Source of the DNA: Ananas comosus
Lineage: Eukaryota; Streptophyta; Magnoliopsida; Poales; Bromeliaceae
Length of the DNA stretch: 64,000 bases
Assembly (NCBI RefSeq): GCF_001540865.1
Contig: NC_033623.1
Span: forward strand, 6,506,975-6,570,974
Reading direction: 5' to 3'
Positions 13,701 to 28,700 of the stretch are shown piece after piece; the first letter of the stretch is position 1; each line of letters begins with the position of its first letter. The notes below the pieces were generated by a model that was not told the DNA's origin, did not search any database, and worked only from the letters and a program-made list of their open reading frames with translations. The position numbers and the translations under genes were made by a program.

Positions 13701-16700
13701 ACAGAATTCAAATCACATCTATCATGCCTCTACACAATAATATTCTGTCATGCAATCAGCTCCAGTACCCAACAGAAATGCATAATGTAATCCAGTCCTA
13801 TTTGTTACTAACCTTGTCATGCGTCAACTAGAATACTAATAATAAATGCAAGGTATCACCCATTCATACACATGCAACCTAATCAATACATTGTAACCCA
13901 ATCATAAACTAACCGACTCATAAATCACATATATAAGAAACAGGAGGCATGGTAACTAAAGTATGCATTAAGGCTAATACTAACAAATAACTGCAGTAAT
14001 AGTACCTAATCGCAACGATCGACTCATAGGTTCGGTCAAGCCTGCGCCTGCCTACTGCCCGGACCGCACTTCCGCAGGTGCGCCGCTAACACGTAGGCTC
14101 TGCCCCCAGCCCGATCACCACTCCCGAAGATGGGTTGTCATCCCAAGGGAAAATATTTCTGCTATAGCTGGTCAGCGTCCGGAGCGGCAACGAGTATCAT
14201 AGCATACCTCCATCAAGCTCAATGTGGCTTGCAGGCTGTAGTCTATGCAATGATCAAAAAGATCAAAAGTAATCATCTCGGCGCCCTCAGCACAATCATA
14301 GAGTATCTACTAACTCATATATCAACATAGTATGGTTATATGCCTCGTAACGTCCAGAAAATGCTAATCTCATGGCACCAATTACATTTATTACAGCATG
14401 CATAATGCGATAGCCAATGTATGTCAATGACCAATAAACCCTTTTGCATAACATCATATATGTGGTATGTCACCTATAGAATCATGATATTCTTTAGTAA
14501 CTAAATCAGTTGTCCGATAACACTTTAGTCATCTCCATATGTTTCATATCATAACCATGCAACAATTACAGTGCAAGTATCATATATAGCTTATCCACTA
14601 TGCATATAATGTCAAACGGCTCCTCCTGGCCTAAACTAGTACCTATAGCATAATATACAAGAAGGGATTTAATATGTTAAAGCAATTTGACCCCTTGTTC
14701 ATGCAATCTGGCTTAGATTAATACTCATATGCATGTCTCATGGAATCCATTTTTTCTACTCAATTCTGTAATGTCACTATTCTCTACCAACGTATATATG
14801 CATATAATGTCAAGCTTGTCCATTATACCATAACATAAAGCCTATATCCATAATCGAACACCCATAATTAGATAAGCATGCCTTCCTACTCTTTCTAGCC
14901 CGATTGATAAAATTAAATAAACTCATGTGCAAGTAACCAAACGACTCCAACATGCAAGTAACTAAATGAGTCCAACACTCCATGCACTAGTACCAATTAA
15001 AACGCTATATCATGTGTAACTTTTTCATACTTAAATTTATTATCCACCTATTGTCCATAGATTCCATCATAGAAGCATAATTACATAAATTCTAAATCAT
15101 TATCCTTCTTTGCTACTAACATTCCAAGACTATCACATAAAGCAACAAGTATAAATATATTAATAATTAACCTGCGTCCAAGTGGACATAGTAGGGAGTA
15201 CGCCATTTTTGGCGACACAGAACCCACCTTGGATGTGAAATCAAGGATAGAAATGATTGTCGGAACGCCAAGTTGCTCGCTGCTGCTCTCCCTAGTCACG
15301 TGGCAGCCACCACACCCCAAAATGGTTGGAAAAATCTCTCGTTGAAAAATTGTGCAATTTCGGCTCCTAAATCACATAGAATTCGGTTTTAAAATGCCAA
15401 TTTCTACAAACATTCATCAAAATCTCTTTCTCTACATCACGTTATCAAGAATCCCTCAAAAGAATCAAAACAAAAGATAATAAATATTGTAATACTAACC
15501 CAAGTGTCGAAACGCTAAAAATCGTGCGCACAGTGTTTTGATCGGCTCGTCAAAAGGCACCAAATCCATTCCTTTATTCTTCTTCTTCTCTTTCTTTTCC
15601 CTTTTCTCTCTCTATGCGTGCTGGCTCAAGGGGAGGAGCTTCAAGAAGGCTCCTGAGACTTAGTGGAATTCCACTAAGTTGTAACAAATGCTAAAAAGGC
15701 CACTAATCCCAAGTATTATGACATTAGTCCAATTTTGATCTGATACATTTAATTGGAGCCCTTCTGAATATTCATTTGCACTCAAATTTGACAGGTAAAC
15801 TCAAATAAAGTTAATCCGAAGGAAGTAATCTTAATTTTTCAGTTTTGGATCATTTTAGGTTACCGAAAGTTCTACCGACTAAAATCTTCAACAAATTGCA
15901 GTTAGGCTCCGTTTTCACTGCTCGAGCCTCCAAATTACATAAAACTTTAAATCTAACCTCAGAAAAATAGTTTTGACAAATTTTCAAATTTTCAGAATTT
16001 TTCGCTACTGTCAATTTTCCAGCTGCAGCATAAGCCCTGTTCCTATTAAAAAATTCCAACTCTTCTTTTTTATTCCAATTTCACCACAAATCACTTCAGA
16101 ATTATCATTTTACTCTACATGCAATAAAAATAGTATTTCATACTATTTTTATTTACACTTGCTTCTATATTAAAAAAATCTGGTATACTACATAGAGGAT
16201 GTCGGGGAGGTACAGAGAGGATGTCGGGGAGGCAGTGTTCAGTGGTTGGGAGTGGTGACGGCAATGGATTACTCAGATGCAGCTGAGGGAGCTTTTTCTT
16301 CTTCTCTTGCCAGATCTAGGTTTGGGAGGACCTCGGGACGATGGGGCGGTGCCGGAGGGGGTTGCCGGAGGTTAGGGAGGCCGGTGGCAGTGGTTGGGTC
16401 TGATGCGGCCAGAGGGAGAAAGAAAGAGAGGTTGGTCGAAATAGGGTCACCGGAGATTGGGGATGTGCCGACGACGCTCAGGAGGGGATGGGTGGCGGCT
16501 AGGGTGAGGAGAGGGAGAGAGATGAGAGAAAGGGATTATAAACCGTAGATTCCACATTTTATACTTTTGTTACAATTGCGATTTCGTCCTCCAGGTATTC
16601 AGTTTCTTGCTCAAAACTCCCTGGAATGTGTATCTTACAAAGTACTATGTCTATTGAAAATTCTTGCAATTTGGCACATATAATGTCGCATTTTTTTATA

Positions 16701-19700
16701 GAAGAACCCTTTTTTATCGGTTGCTCTTTCGCCATTTTCCTTTCCAAACCACACTTTTATCGTGCGAAATCGTAGTAAGGTCCCTCACATGATTTACAGC
16801 ACTAACAGACCTTGAAAATAACGATTTTGTTTTATTGAAAACTATAAAATTGCACAGTAATCCCCAACATTTCAAAATTTTATTTAATAAAACTTGGTTT
16901 CTACATTTTATTGAAGGTGCAGTGCAGAACAAAGAATGTATACCAGGCGTTAGGTTTCTTATCTTAAAGAAATTTTTAGCTTGGATGTCTATTTCATATT
17001 TCACGCCAAATCTAGTTGTTAATTTTTGCTTGAAGAGATGGGGTTAATGTTTTCTGGTTCATATTATACATTTAGCATTTGATGTTCTCCTGCTCATATG
17101 CACTGATCTGTTTTCGTTGAACTTACTTCTTTCGCCTCCTTTTATTAGTCGTCTTGCTTGTTTCCCTGGAATGCCTAATGTGGCAAGTGGCTGGTTGGTT
17201 TATGAACAAACTTCTGCCATCAAAATTCTCATTTTCAATGTCCCAGATTATGTTGATTAGTCTTACTTTCCACATGATGAAGTACACTGTTTTTTCCAGG
17301 GATATCACATTCTGCAAAAGGGTATTGTATGATATCGGTGCTCGAAACAATGAAAACTTATTCAGCAGAAGAAGGCCTTACGGAAGAAGCAATAGTTACG
17401 AAGCTTCGTACTTGCCGATATCATCTTTTATTCCTGCATTCCTCTTTGCGGCATAATATTTCAGGTTTGGACACTTTCTGACACGGGAAACCAACTTTTT
17501 CTGTGAGGTATTTCTTATTATTCTTTGACAGATGCTTGTGCCCTAACAATATTGTATGTTGATCTAGGATGGGATCCAGTTAGGATAAATGCCATATTAT
17601 AATTGGACAAGCATTAGCTTCTAAGAATCCTAGGATTAGCAGGAGAAGGGCTAAATAGAAGTGTTAATTTAGTAAAATGCAGAGTGGAGTGAGGTTGTGT
17701 AGAACTTGGAAGCAGAGATCCCTAAAACGAGACACTTTTGGTAGCTTGGTTCAATACCAATTGACATCGTTTTTTAACATGATGTTGGCTATAGAACCAA
17801 GAAACGATGATGAAGTTGTAGAAATGTATTGAGTCTTGGGCAATGGACAAATACCTATAGTGCTGCTAGGGTATATTGTTAATGTTTGTTGATGTCCTGC
17901 TATAGTTTGTTGTAATGTTTATTTGGCTATTAGGAAACAATATGCTGTGGGAAGTGAGAATTTTGTGACTTATCTGGACTCTCAAAAAATGTTTGAATAT
18001 GAAAAATGTAGTTTGTTGGGTTTTGTAGCATCATTTGCAAAATATGCCTAATGTAGGACAAATTAGGTTTTGTCTAACTGGTTGTGCACAGGTGACTTTC
18101 TGGGTGGGCTTTGATTAATTTAAAATAAATTTGGAAAATAAGATTTGTAGTAGAAGCAAAGAAGAAGCATTGAGTAATTCATATACAAAGATCACGTGCA
18201 AATGTAGACAAAGAAATAGAAGACTAAGAGAAAGTTTTTTTTTTTTTGTTTAATATCCTGTTATGATTGGATGTTGACATCAATTGAGAGGTCTTTGAGA
18301 TTCTCCTCCCTAGTGTTTTGGGAAGTACACAGGAACTTGTAGATCTCAAAAGTCGTTCGTGAGAAGAGACTGGGGAGAAAGACAGGGTAGAGGAATATCA
18401 AGGCAATTCTTTACTCTGAGCCAAACTTTTCTTATTTCCAAAATAGCCTAAAAATACGTGAACCCTAGGCTATAATTATAGTCTTCAAACATAATACAAG
18501 TAGGAGGAGACAAATTTATTTAAAACTGAAAATTTTCTAAAATTCTAATCAGACTAGAATTAGACCAAAATTAATGTAACCTAATTGAAACTAACCTAAC
18601 TGAACACAAATTGAACTTGGTAGATAAAATTGGCTCAAACAAAACTAAATAATTTTCTAATTAACACTATGTCGCGAGATTAAAAAGTGTGTTTTATAAT
18701 TTCATGCTTTATGCTCTTGACGACCCCTTTTTGGGGTGAGGTGGTAGTTTTCGTATTGTGCTGCATCAAATTTCTTCAGCTAAGTTTGATAATAGTTCGG
18801 GTATGGTCCAAGAATTCCATCATCAGTAGAGAAAATAGTATGTTGTAGCAATAGGCTTATCTTATTGAACTTGACTGCATTAGTAGATTCGGTGGACATA
18901 TATGTCAACTCAATTCCCTTGTGATCAAAAGTATATGTATTCTTATATCTTTTGTTGTGCACTCTATCATGAGCTGAACACTGGCGAGCTGGGGCCAGCT
19001 TGTGTTCGGCTCGACTCCTTAATGAGCAAAACATGAGCTAACTCGAATAAATTACGAGCCGATCGTGAGTTGGGCTTTTCGCGCTCGTCATGAGCTCGAG
19101 CTGAACATGAGCCATTGGTGCGTCCAACTTCTTGGCCCTTGGTTCCACATGCCTTGAGCATAGATTGGTTGACACCGCATTGTTTTGTTAAAAAAAAACA
19201 CATTTTCAGCTAAAGGAACGAGGTAATAAAAATTTTAATTTTTAAAGAAAAACTTGATTGAATCATGACGCCTACATGAAAAAAAAAATCAAAGATCACC
19301 TCGTATTTCATTCTAGATCTGATCTATTGATCTAATCAGAGAGGATAAAAAATTTGCACCCTTGCACGGGTTGAGAACACTATGAAAGAGACAATTGATG
19401 TGGTAGATCTATTCGTTTTCCACAGCTGCGCAGTTGGGCCTCTACTTGCTTCCACACAGAATAATGATCAAGATAGGGCCGTGGCGCCTTGCGATACGAT
19501 CATGATTTGGCGATTTTTGTCGATTCAATGGAGATGGATCAACCTTTTAGGATGTGCTAGCAGACTTTGAAGGTTGATAATGGTGGATTTATGGTGGAGA
19601 ACTTGAGGAGGAAGAAGAGGGCTACATTGCTAGCGTTTTCTAGAAACTATAACTGCTCACTTTTCAAAAAAAACCTTGTGAGATATTTATAGTAAAAGCC

Positions 19701-22700
19701 CTAAACCTTCCACCAATCAGAGAAGGGGGGGGCGGGGAGCCCACCCTTTAGGATTCCTATTTCGTTTTTTCTTTGCGTGGCGCTGGTTCAATATTATTAG
19801 ATGCCCGCTAATACTTTTTGGCTGGTTTTCTTTTAAGTTTGAATCGAATGACATCTGAGTCACGTGTAACTGTTACATGTAAGTCCATGTTATTGGCTAG
19901 CAGCTAGTAAATACCACCCTGCAACTTTTGCATTTTAAGACTTCTAAATTACAACTTCTGGAAATTATCCCTCTGCTAATAACTTAGTATTCCAGTTATC
20001 TAGCAATACCAAATTTGCATTCAAACCATCTGATAAACTCCTTTATTGTCTCCATAACCTCAATCACACGCGAACTCTTATATGTGTGACCTCATAGGCT
20101 CTATTATGTCTGATAGTGAGCTACAATTTGATCTCTAGCTACATCATCTTTCGATGGATCGAAACTCTTTCCAATTCTACCCTTACAGAATAATTGATTG
20201 TCTATATTATTTTCGTGGTTCCTATAATACACCAGTGATGCCTAACAATATGCAGTGGCAATCCAATCAGAAATGAATATCGAACTGAACTTCTAGTTGC
20301 AGTTACCTAACACAATCTTTCCATCGCATAGTCCGACCAAGTGGAGGTTATCGAATATTCGTCAAACCCAATCACTTGTCATATGACAAGTCTAATAGGA
20401 TAGACGCTTTTATGGTTTCTTTTGGAAACTCCTTTCCATATACCATGTATCCCTGGCCTAGGATTTCTAAGCCTTGCGCCCTTCCTTACATATAGCATAG
20501 GACTAATAATCTCTCTATCCAGAGCGGTAGGTTCCCTATGGCTTTGTTTGGTTCGGGTGTAAGTAAGAACTGCCTTATTCCAGGGATAGGTACAAGTTCA
20601 GGTATAAGCGAGAACTAGAGGAATTTTGCGGGACTTATTTTATAAAACAATCCTCTATAATTTTAAAATTTGTAAAATAACCCTCTCAAAATTATAGGGT
20701 AAATTACATTGTTACCCCCTGAACTTTTGGCGAAGTTTTACTTTACCCCTCGAACTCCTAAAATGGACATCTAACACCCCAAACTCTAATATTTCATTCA
20801 TGTTACCCCTTTCGTCAGTTTTTCGTCAAGCTCTGTTAACTGGAAACTGATGGAAGGGGTAAAACGAATGAAATATTAGAGTTTAGGATGTTAGATGCCT
20901 ATTTTAGGAGTTTGGGGGGTTAAGTGAAACTCGCCAAAAGTTCAAGAGGTAGCAGTGCAATTTAACCATAATTTATCCTACATTTTATTATAATAAAATG
21001 AAAGGGAGAGAAATGAATTAGAGTGGCTTAAAGATAAGAAAAGAGCTATACTAACTACCTACGATACTCGAACACTCTACTGTCTTGGTGTACTTGTTAA
21101 TATGGTTGATTTACAATAGGTGTCCTCACTCGGATATAGAGATTTTAATTCTCAGCTAATTTTCTGTAGTGCTCGTTTGTCCCTTTTATCTTTAGAAGCA
21201 TTGTTCTAAAGTATTTGTAGAACGCAGCGGAAGTATTCGTTCGTACCTTTTTGCGGAAGCGATTCGCGGTACAACGCGATGAGCCCGGATCGTAGAGGTT
21301 GATTCACGTGTCCTTTGATCGCCCTTTAAGGTCTTCTAACGCTCCGAACCCGCGGTGGATCGAACTACAAACGAGCACGATCGCAAATCCACCGTTCAAG
21401 TCCCTTTAGAATAATAGGTTAATGGAGGATGTGGTTTTTCTTTTTTGTTTTCTTAATTCTCTTTCTTTTTCCGTTCTTCTTATTTTATGTGGGATCGCCT
21501 GTATATTTATAAGGGATTCCAAAATCCTAATAACATAAGAGATAAGGCCAAATCGGTTATTTATTGTTATCCTAATATGATTAGGATTTATCTCTAATTA
21601 GCTTTCCAATTTAAAAGCGAGATTAATCCTAATCCAATTAGATAACGTAATAACCATCTGATCGAGCCCAATCATGGGCGCACCCGATTCGTTTTAACCG
21701 AATGCCAACAGTATTATAAAATATTATTTTATATTTTTATATTAAAATTTTCTAATTGGCTGAAATGAAGTACAATTTTAGGTTAAAATAAAATTAAATT
21801 GCAGAGTTTCATAGGAAATAAGTGCATTTTCTAGAATAATGCTTCTAAAGATAAAAGGGACAAACGAGTACTACAGAAAATTAACTGAGAATTAAAATCT
21901 CTATATCCGAGTGAGGACACTTATTGTAAATCAACCATATTAGCGAGTACACCAGGACAGTAGTGTGTTTGAGCATCATAGGTGGTTAGTATCGCTCTTT
22001 TCTTATCTTTAAGCTACTCTAATTCATTTCTTTCGCTTTTATTTTATTACAATAAAATGCACGATAAATTATGGTATAATTTATTTTAGGATAAAAAATA
22101 TATATAAATTCAAAATCAAGCATAATCACTAACTTGAGGGTTAGTAGTCAATCCATAAGTAACATATTATAATAAAATAATTTATAGTCAAGAGTCCTAC
22201 AGGGTAAATTGCACTGCTACCTCCTGAACTTTTGGCGGGTTTCACTTAACCCCTAAACTCCTAAAATAGACATCTAACACCCTAAACTCTAATATTTCAT
22301 TCGTTTTACTCCTTCCGTCAGTTTTCGGTTAACGGAGCTTGACGGGAAACTGACGGAAAGGGTAATATGAATGAAATATTAGAGTTTAGGGTGTTAGATG
22401 TCCATTTTAGGAGTTCGAGGGGTAAAGTGAAACTTCGCCAAAAGTTCAGGGGGGTAACAATGCAATTTACCCCAAAGTTATATTTGTAAAACTAATCCTC
22501 CTTTTACCACGTAGGTGGGAGGGCGAATATTTTTTATGAAAGCGGTGAATCGTTCACCGCCTTTCTAATTTTCCACAAAGGCGGTGAATGATTCACCACC
22601 TTTCGCTTATTTACTGTTTTTTTTTTTTTATATCCCATATATAATCCTAACAACCATATAAAAATTTTAACAAATTACATATAATCTTAACAACCTGAAA

Positions 22701-25700
22701 ATTCTAATAATTTATCTATATAATTTCATATAACCTTAACAGCCTGAAAATCCTAATAGTCTATCCATACAATTTAATATAATCTTAACAATCTGAAAAT
22801 TCTAATAATCTATCTATACAATTTTATATAATCTTAACAGTCTGAAAATCCTAAGAATCTATCCATACAATTTAATATAATCTTAACAGCTTGAAAATCC
22901 TAATAATATATCCATACAATCCTAACAATCAAATAAAAATTCTAATGATCCACATATAATCCTAACAATCTCACTTTTTTCTATTTCCTATATAATTCAT
23001 GGACAATTTTAGTAAATGCGGCGAACAATTCACCGCCTTTAAAAGAAATGAGAGAAAACGGTGAATGATTCACTGCCTTTAAAAGAAATAAGTGAAAGCA
23101 CTGAATGATTCACCGCCTTTAAAAGAAATTAGAGAACGCGACAAACGATTCACCGCCTTTAAAAGATATGGGAGAAAATCCCACGTGGCTCCTACATGGC
23201 GAAAAGAGGGTTAGTTTGCCAAATATAAATTTGGCAGGGTTATTTCGTAAATTATAAAATTTTAGAGGGTTATTTTATAAAAAAGTCCAATTTTGCGTTT
23301 GGATGAAAATTAGGGTGTTCCCGGGAATAAGAAAAATAGCGTTTGGATAGATAAGATAGAATAAGAAGAATAATGGATAGTAAATTGAAAATAATGATAT
23401 TACCCTCTCATTATATTTGACTTTTAAATTTTTAAATTTTGCGTTTATAATTTTAAATTTAAATTTGAAATTTGAAATTAAAATTTAAAATTTAAAATTT
23501 AAAATTTTTAATTTTAAGAATTTCAATTTTAAATTTAAGACCAAATTTAAATTTGAAAGATATAAAATATCAAATTTAAAAATTAAAAAAATCAAAATTA
23601 AAATTTAAACTTTAAAATTTGAATTTTTAAATTATAAATTTTAATTTTAAAATTACAAATTTTAAATTTTAAAAATTTAAATTGTAATTTAAAACATAGT
23701 TCTCTCTCTTTCTTTCTCTCTTTCTCTCTCTCTACCAGGGGAACAAGGGGTGGGAACAATTTCCACCCTATATCGGGTTATACCGGACCCAACTCTTGTT
23801 GGGTACAAGAGGGGGGGATAAGACCTTACCCCTCTCTTGTACCCAATCCAAACGGTGTGTATAGGCACACACTCATTTCTAATATGAACCTGCTGCGGGT
23901 AGTGTACCTGTTAAGACCCGTGGTTAGAATTAGTGCTTATGGCACAGTCAAACTACAATAGTTGAACAATCATGGTGTCTCATATCTTAAGGATTAGTCA
24001 TACAATTGCAACATCAAACCAATGATTTGACGAGTAGACATTCATATAACTGTTCGTAGTGAGTCACGCTCAACATGTTTGTTTTTTTAACAACCACCTA
24101 CATGTTTGCTCCAGTGTCACCAAACTAATGACTCAAGACTTGTCATCCCAAAAGGAAAGCGGACACATACACTAATCTAACAAGATCAATCATCGTTTCC
24201 ATAATGATACACTGATTGGGAGCATTTGGAAATTAATCATTAATAATGTGTCTCAAGTTCTCGATTCTTGAGAATACACATCATTGTCTTATTAATTTCT
24301 CGAATAAGTCATGAACACATTAAACGTGAATGGAAAAAAATAGCTCAAATAATATAAATAATCAAGATCAAGTGCAAAATATCCAATAAAAAATGTGCTC
24401 AAATAATAGCTCAAATAATATAAAATATGTGCCAGCCCAATTGGCTTCTAGGGCATACAACTAACATAGTCAACTTCTTTTTTGTACTCGTCCTCTTCTG
24501 TTTTATTTTTACGGAGGTTTTAAGTGCCTGTCGGCACGGGCCGTATCCACCATGCCGTACCGTGCCAACAAGATACCGGCACGATACAGACCCCGTGCCA
24601 ATGGCATAGCTCAAAACCCTCTATTCTTCAAATTAGTAAGTAATTTCCTCAATAAAGTTCAAAAGATGTGATAGAAAGACATAATAAATAGTTAGAATAT
24701 TTTGTTGCTAAAGAAAATAAATATTTCATGCTATTATGTGTTAGCACACAAGAGTTTTTTTGACTAGCACGCATCGGCACGGCTCTGCACGTACCGTGCC
24801 GTACCGTGCCGGCAAGTTTCCGGCACGACTCCATGCCACGGCACTTAAATCCTTGTTTTTACTTTTATCAAATACTAGTTCATCGTCTAGCTCTACTTTT
24901 TGGAGCATAGGTCACGAACAAATTCTATTTTAGGCGAGGCCTGGTTTGTCACATTAAAAACATCGGCCTGGTTTGTTACATTAAAAACATCGGCCTTCTA
25001 AACTCTCCTTTGTCGGATTACTAGTTAATGGTTTGGAGTAGGTCGACGGGCTCGATGCTGTAGGCTTTGATTTCTCAAGAGTTATGAAATGGCGCCTTTT
25101 CTTGTGTTGAAGCTATGTTATGGTGCTGATGGTGGCGGCTTCTATTGTTCTTCTATTTGATGTGCTGCGTGAACCCCATTGACTATAGAAAATAATCTAG
25201 TATTCATGGCGCCAATTTCGGACTTAAGTCTGGTGTTGTATTTTAATCAGCAGATTCTCATTCCAAAAAATTCAAATCATGTCGCGTAATTATAGAATTG
25301 TGCAATGTGCTTTTCTATGGTTTTGGAACCCTTGGTTGGTAGAGTCAATTGTAATTGAACATATTGACGATAGTCATATGGAATACAGTGTTGAGACCTT
25401 GTTCGCTTCTATCCTTCCATGTTTGTGTAGCCGTATAATGATGCTGCTGTTCTTTAGATCACAAAATCTTGACTATGTGTAAAAATAAAATATTTTGTAT
25501 GGAACGGTATTGTAAGTAAGGTTATAGTCATTACCTTCTGCTTTATTTGATTTAGCTGTACATGTAAATAAGATATGATCTGAAAGAACTAGACATGAAT
25601 AGGAGTTAGATTATTGTATTGGCATAAAATAGTGCATGCCAACATTCCTGATGCTATTCATCTTAATTGTATGGTGGTAAAAATGTATAGAACTTTCCTC

Positions 25701-28700
25701 AACTGTCTTCCATTTTGATCTGACTACCTGATCTTTGAAAATTTAGATTTTGCTATGTAACCTTTCAATTTATTTAATTTAAGTCAGTTAATGACTCTTT
25801 GACTTCAAAATTTGTATGAGTTGTTTTTTTGTACAGGTTCAATTAGTATATTTTATGCAGTTCATGCAACTATAATTTCAACAATCGGCTTAAATTTTGT
25901 ATTGGAAGAGCTATCAAATGACTTAAATCAAACAAATTGGAGGGTTTGGTATTAAAATCAAAATTTTGAAAGGTTGTCTAGTCAAATCACAATGGTTTAT
26001 AGTTCAGGTAAGTTTTATACATTCTTACCTTGCAAGGTACCAAAAATGTAATAAATTTCTGAACATTTTGGAACTACAGATAAAGTGCTAATATTGTTCA
26101 ATCAAGATAAACCTATGCCTATCTTCTCCCAGTTAGAAGAATTACAGTTGAGAGGCCTATTTTACATTTTTACCAATTACTAGTGTAAAGTTACATCAAC
26201 CTATGCTGATCTTGTCGAGTACATGTTTTCCTATTGTCCATCTTCTGATTCTTCCCATAATATTGCTATAACTAATAATTAATATTAAAATGAACAAAAC
26301 ACTTCTATTAACAAGTATTGTCTTTTTCTAAAATCTACCTATGTATAGCATGACATGAGAAAATCTCATTACTAAAATTTAATTACACATTTCTTCAAAC
26401 CTTCATTTGCTTAGCTTACGGACATGCAAGACATGGAAAGACAACAACCAGTAACTAAGACAGAAATATTGATCTGACTTTTTTCTTTATGAAAGAGACA
26501 TGATAGTCCTTGTACCGTGCTGATATGGAGACGCCACCACCTATAGCCCATTCTGTTCGACTTAGTTTTTTGGATTAATGAATTTTAAACTTTTGCGATT
26601 GAGTGATTTTTACAACTAAAAATTATGGATTTTATCAAATTATGAGTGATTTTATCAAGTTTAATGATATATCACTTTTAGCCAATAAAACTAGAAAAAT
26701 TACCAATTAATAGGTAATAAAACCTTTGATTTTAAAACCTTAACTAACTCAGATAACTCAAATAGAAAAAAGTTGGGGCATTAGTGTCAATCAAAATAGT
26801 AGCTGAAGGGGTCATTTTAGAATGACCAATGGGTGAGGGGGTTTTCATACGTTTTCACCAGGAGCCTTATTTCCTAACTTTGTATACATCTTCAAAAAGA
26901 AAAAAAAAGTAAAAAGTGAAAGAAGGGCAAAAGAGCATACCCTCTTAGGTTTTATTGATGAAATTATATAGTACAAGAAAAGGTTTAAAGTGCTGTGGCA
27001 CGGGGGCGTGCTGCTGTCTGCTTGGCACGGTACGGCGTCGGCACGTTTTCATGCCGACACATGATGCGCTTGTGTGCCGATGAATACGCATGACCTCCTA
27101 GTAGCACACTTTGGCACAGATTTATTTTAGTTTTTTTAGTTCCAATAAGCTCTTATAATATTATTTTAAAAGATTTAATCAAACAATTATGAATATTTGT
27201 TATGTATAGCTTACTATACTCATCAATTAATATACTTGTAAGCTTTTTTGTATGTATAGTACAACTATACCTGATGCAGAATAGAAATTTTTATAGGTTA
27301 GAATTTTTAAAATGCAAAGATATCTTTTTTTTTTCTTTTTTCTTTTGACCATATTACAGTCTTTCTTTTATAAAATACAAAAAATAATTTTTAAAATTAT
27401 TTTAAAAATTATTTGAAAAAATTATTTTTTAATTAATTTTTTAAAATATTAGTATATCTATTGTCACGCCCCGAATTACATGTTTCCCCGAGCATGCCAA
27501 CAGACCCGCCGTATATATAGGAATTTTTTCTGTATACGAAGCGATAGCTGTACCTATAAACAAAACAAGCTACAATCACAAGGTAAAGAGCTGCTAAACT
27601 GCAAACATATATATAAAACCTCGAGGGGTTCCAGTACATACAAAAAGTCCACTATACACGCTCCAGCCAGTACCCCGACAACATCACAGTATGTACAAAG
27701 AAAGCCTAAAACTACCTCTGGTAGGTACTCCTCTAGCACTACCGCAAAGCTGGAAGGGATCTAGCTCGCAACTCCCTCTCCACGATCAGAATCAGCAACA
27801 GCAGCAGCCGCAGACGAAGGCTCTGCCAAAGGGGTCCACAACTGGGTGTGAGAACTACTGTAAAAAGTAGTCCCAGTGGGTACCGTCACCGACCTCAACA
27901 GCTCACCCACTAAGTCTACAGAAAAGTGCATAAAAGATAGTAAAGAAAGCTGGAAATCCTACAGCTATATGCCACTATACTATCGCTAACCAACACTAGC
28001 TATCTGTAGATATAGCAAAAATGCAATCTTTGATCCAAACTCACTAGGGACTGTGAACGCACCCGTCCCGCCTGTCGAAGCTACATCATACACCACCCCG
28101 AGGGATGCCGGTGGAGAGCAAAGTCCTAACCGGACACTACGACATCAACGCAAAAGCACATAACCAGACTCCGGAGCGGCACTCGTGGGCGCTACTCAAC
28201 CGAGTATGCAAGCGTGTCTTTGCCGAGCTTAATCAGGCTCTTATAGGCTATAATCAAAGCAAATAGGTCTAACGGTTTAACAACCAAAGTTCACGTGCCC
28301 TTGACACAATCTGAGGCAAAACACAGAATCTGGGTCCACCGTCAACCGCGACGGCACCCGACAGTCCGAAACAGTCTACATACTACTGTAAAAATAAGCT
28401 CGGCATTCCAGCACGAGCGTAAACTCATCCTACACTAATCTGGGTATCCACCACATACAAACAGCGGCGATACAGACGAACCACAACTCCTAAAGCTAAA
28501 TCTTGTAATTTTCAGAAATGACAGTGTAGAATCTATATTTTTTCTCCTAAGTCAAATCCAAGTCCAACATGTAAAATTGTAACTCTAGCTTAACTCCAAA
28601 TTCAGATTTTATACTCTAATCCATGAATTCGAGTACTAGCAAGGAAATAAACTAATGATACATGTTGACGATGCTAAAACTTAGGGAGTTCCGACGATTT

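Larger units (their letters stand above)
20631..23288. mobile_element. Non-autonomous Mutator-like element (2658 bp, TSD AATTTTGCG)
   Basis: Terminal inverted repeats begin GGACTT..TTTATAAAA and continue through AATAACCCTCT at both ends. A perfect 9 bp duplication AATTTTGCG flanks the element (20622-20630 and 23289-23297), the size made by Mutator-like transposases. No transposase frame is present. Inside are two foldback MITE-like units in a larger inverted repeat (20696-22473) and two tandem arrays (22681-22925, 23015-23175). Confidence 0.85.
20541..23862. mobile_element. Probable TIR DNA element hosting the Mutator-like element
   Basis: The left edge reads TGGCTTTGTTTGGTTCGGG and the right edge, reverse complemented, CACCGTTTGGATTGGG, an imperfect terminal inverted repeat of the TTTGTTTGG kind common in plant MITEs. 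Removing 20631-23288 and one TSD copy rejoins its body. The target duplication and superfamily are unclear. Confidence 0.45.

Noticed and set aside
16246..16548. GC-rich 100-codon gene
   Set aside because: No known domain; it lies in repeat text shared with other LTR fragments.
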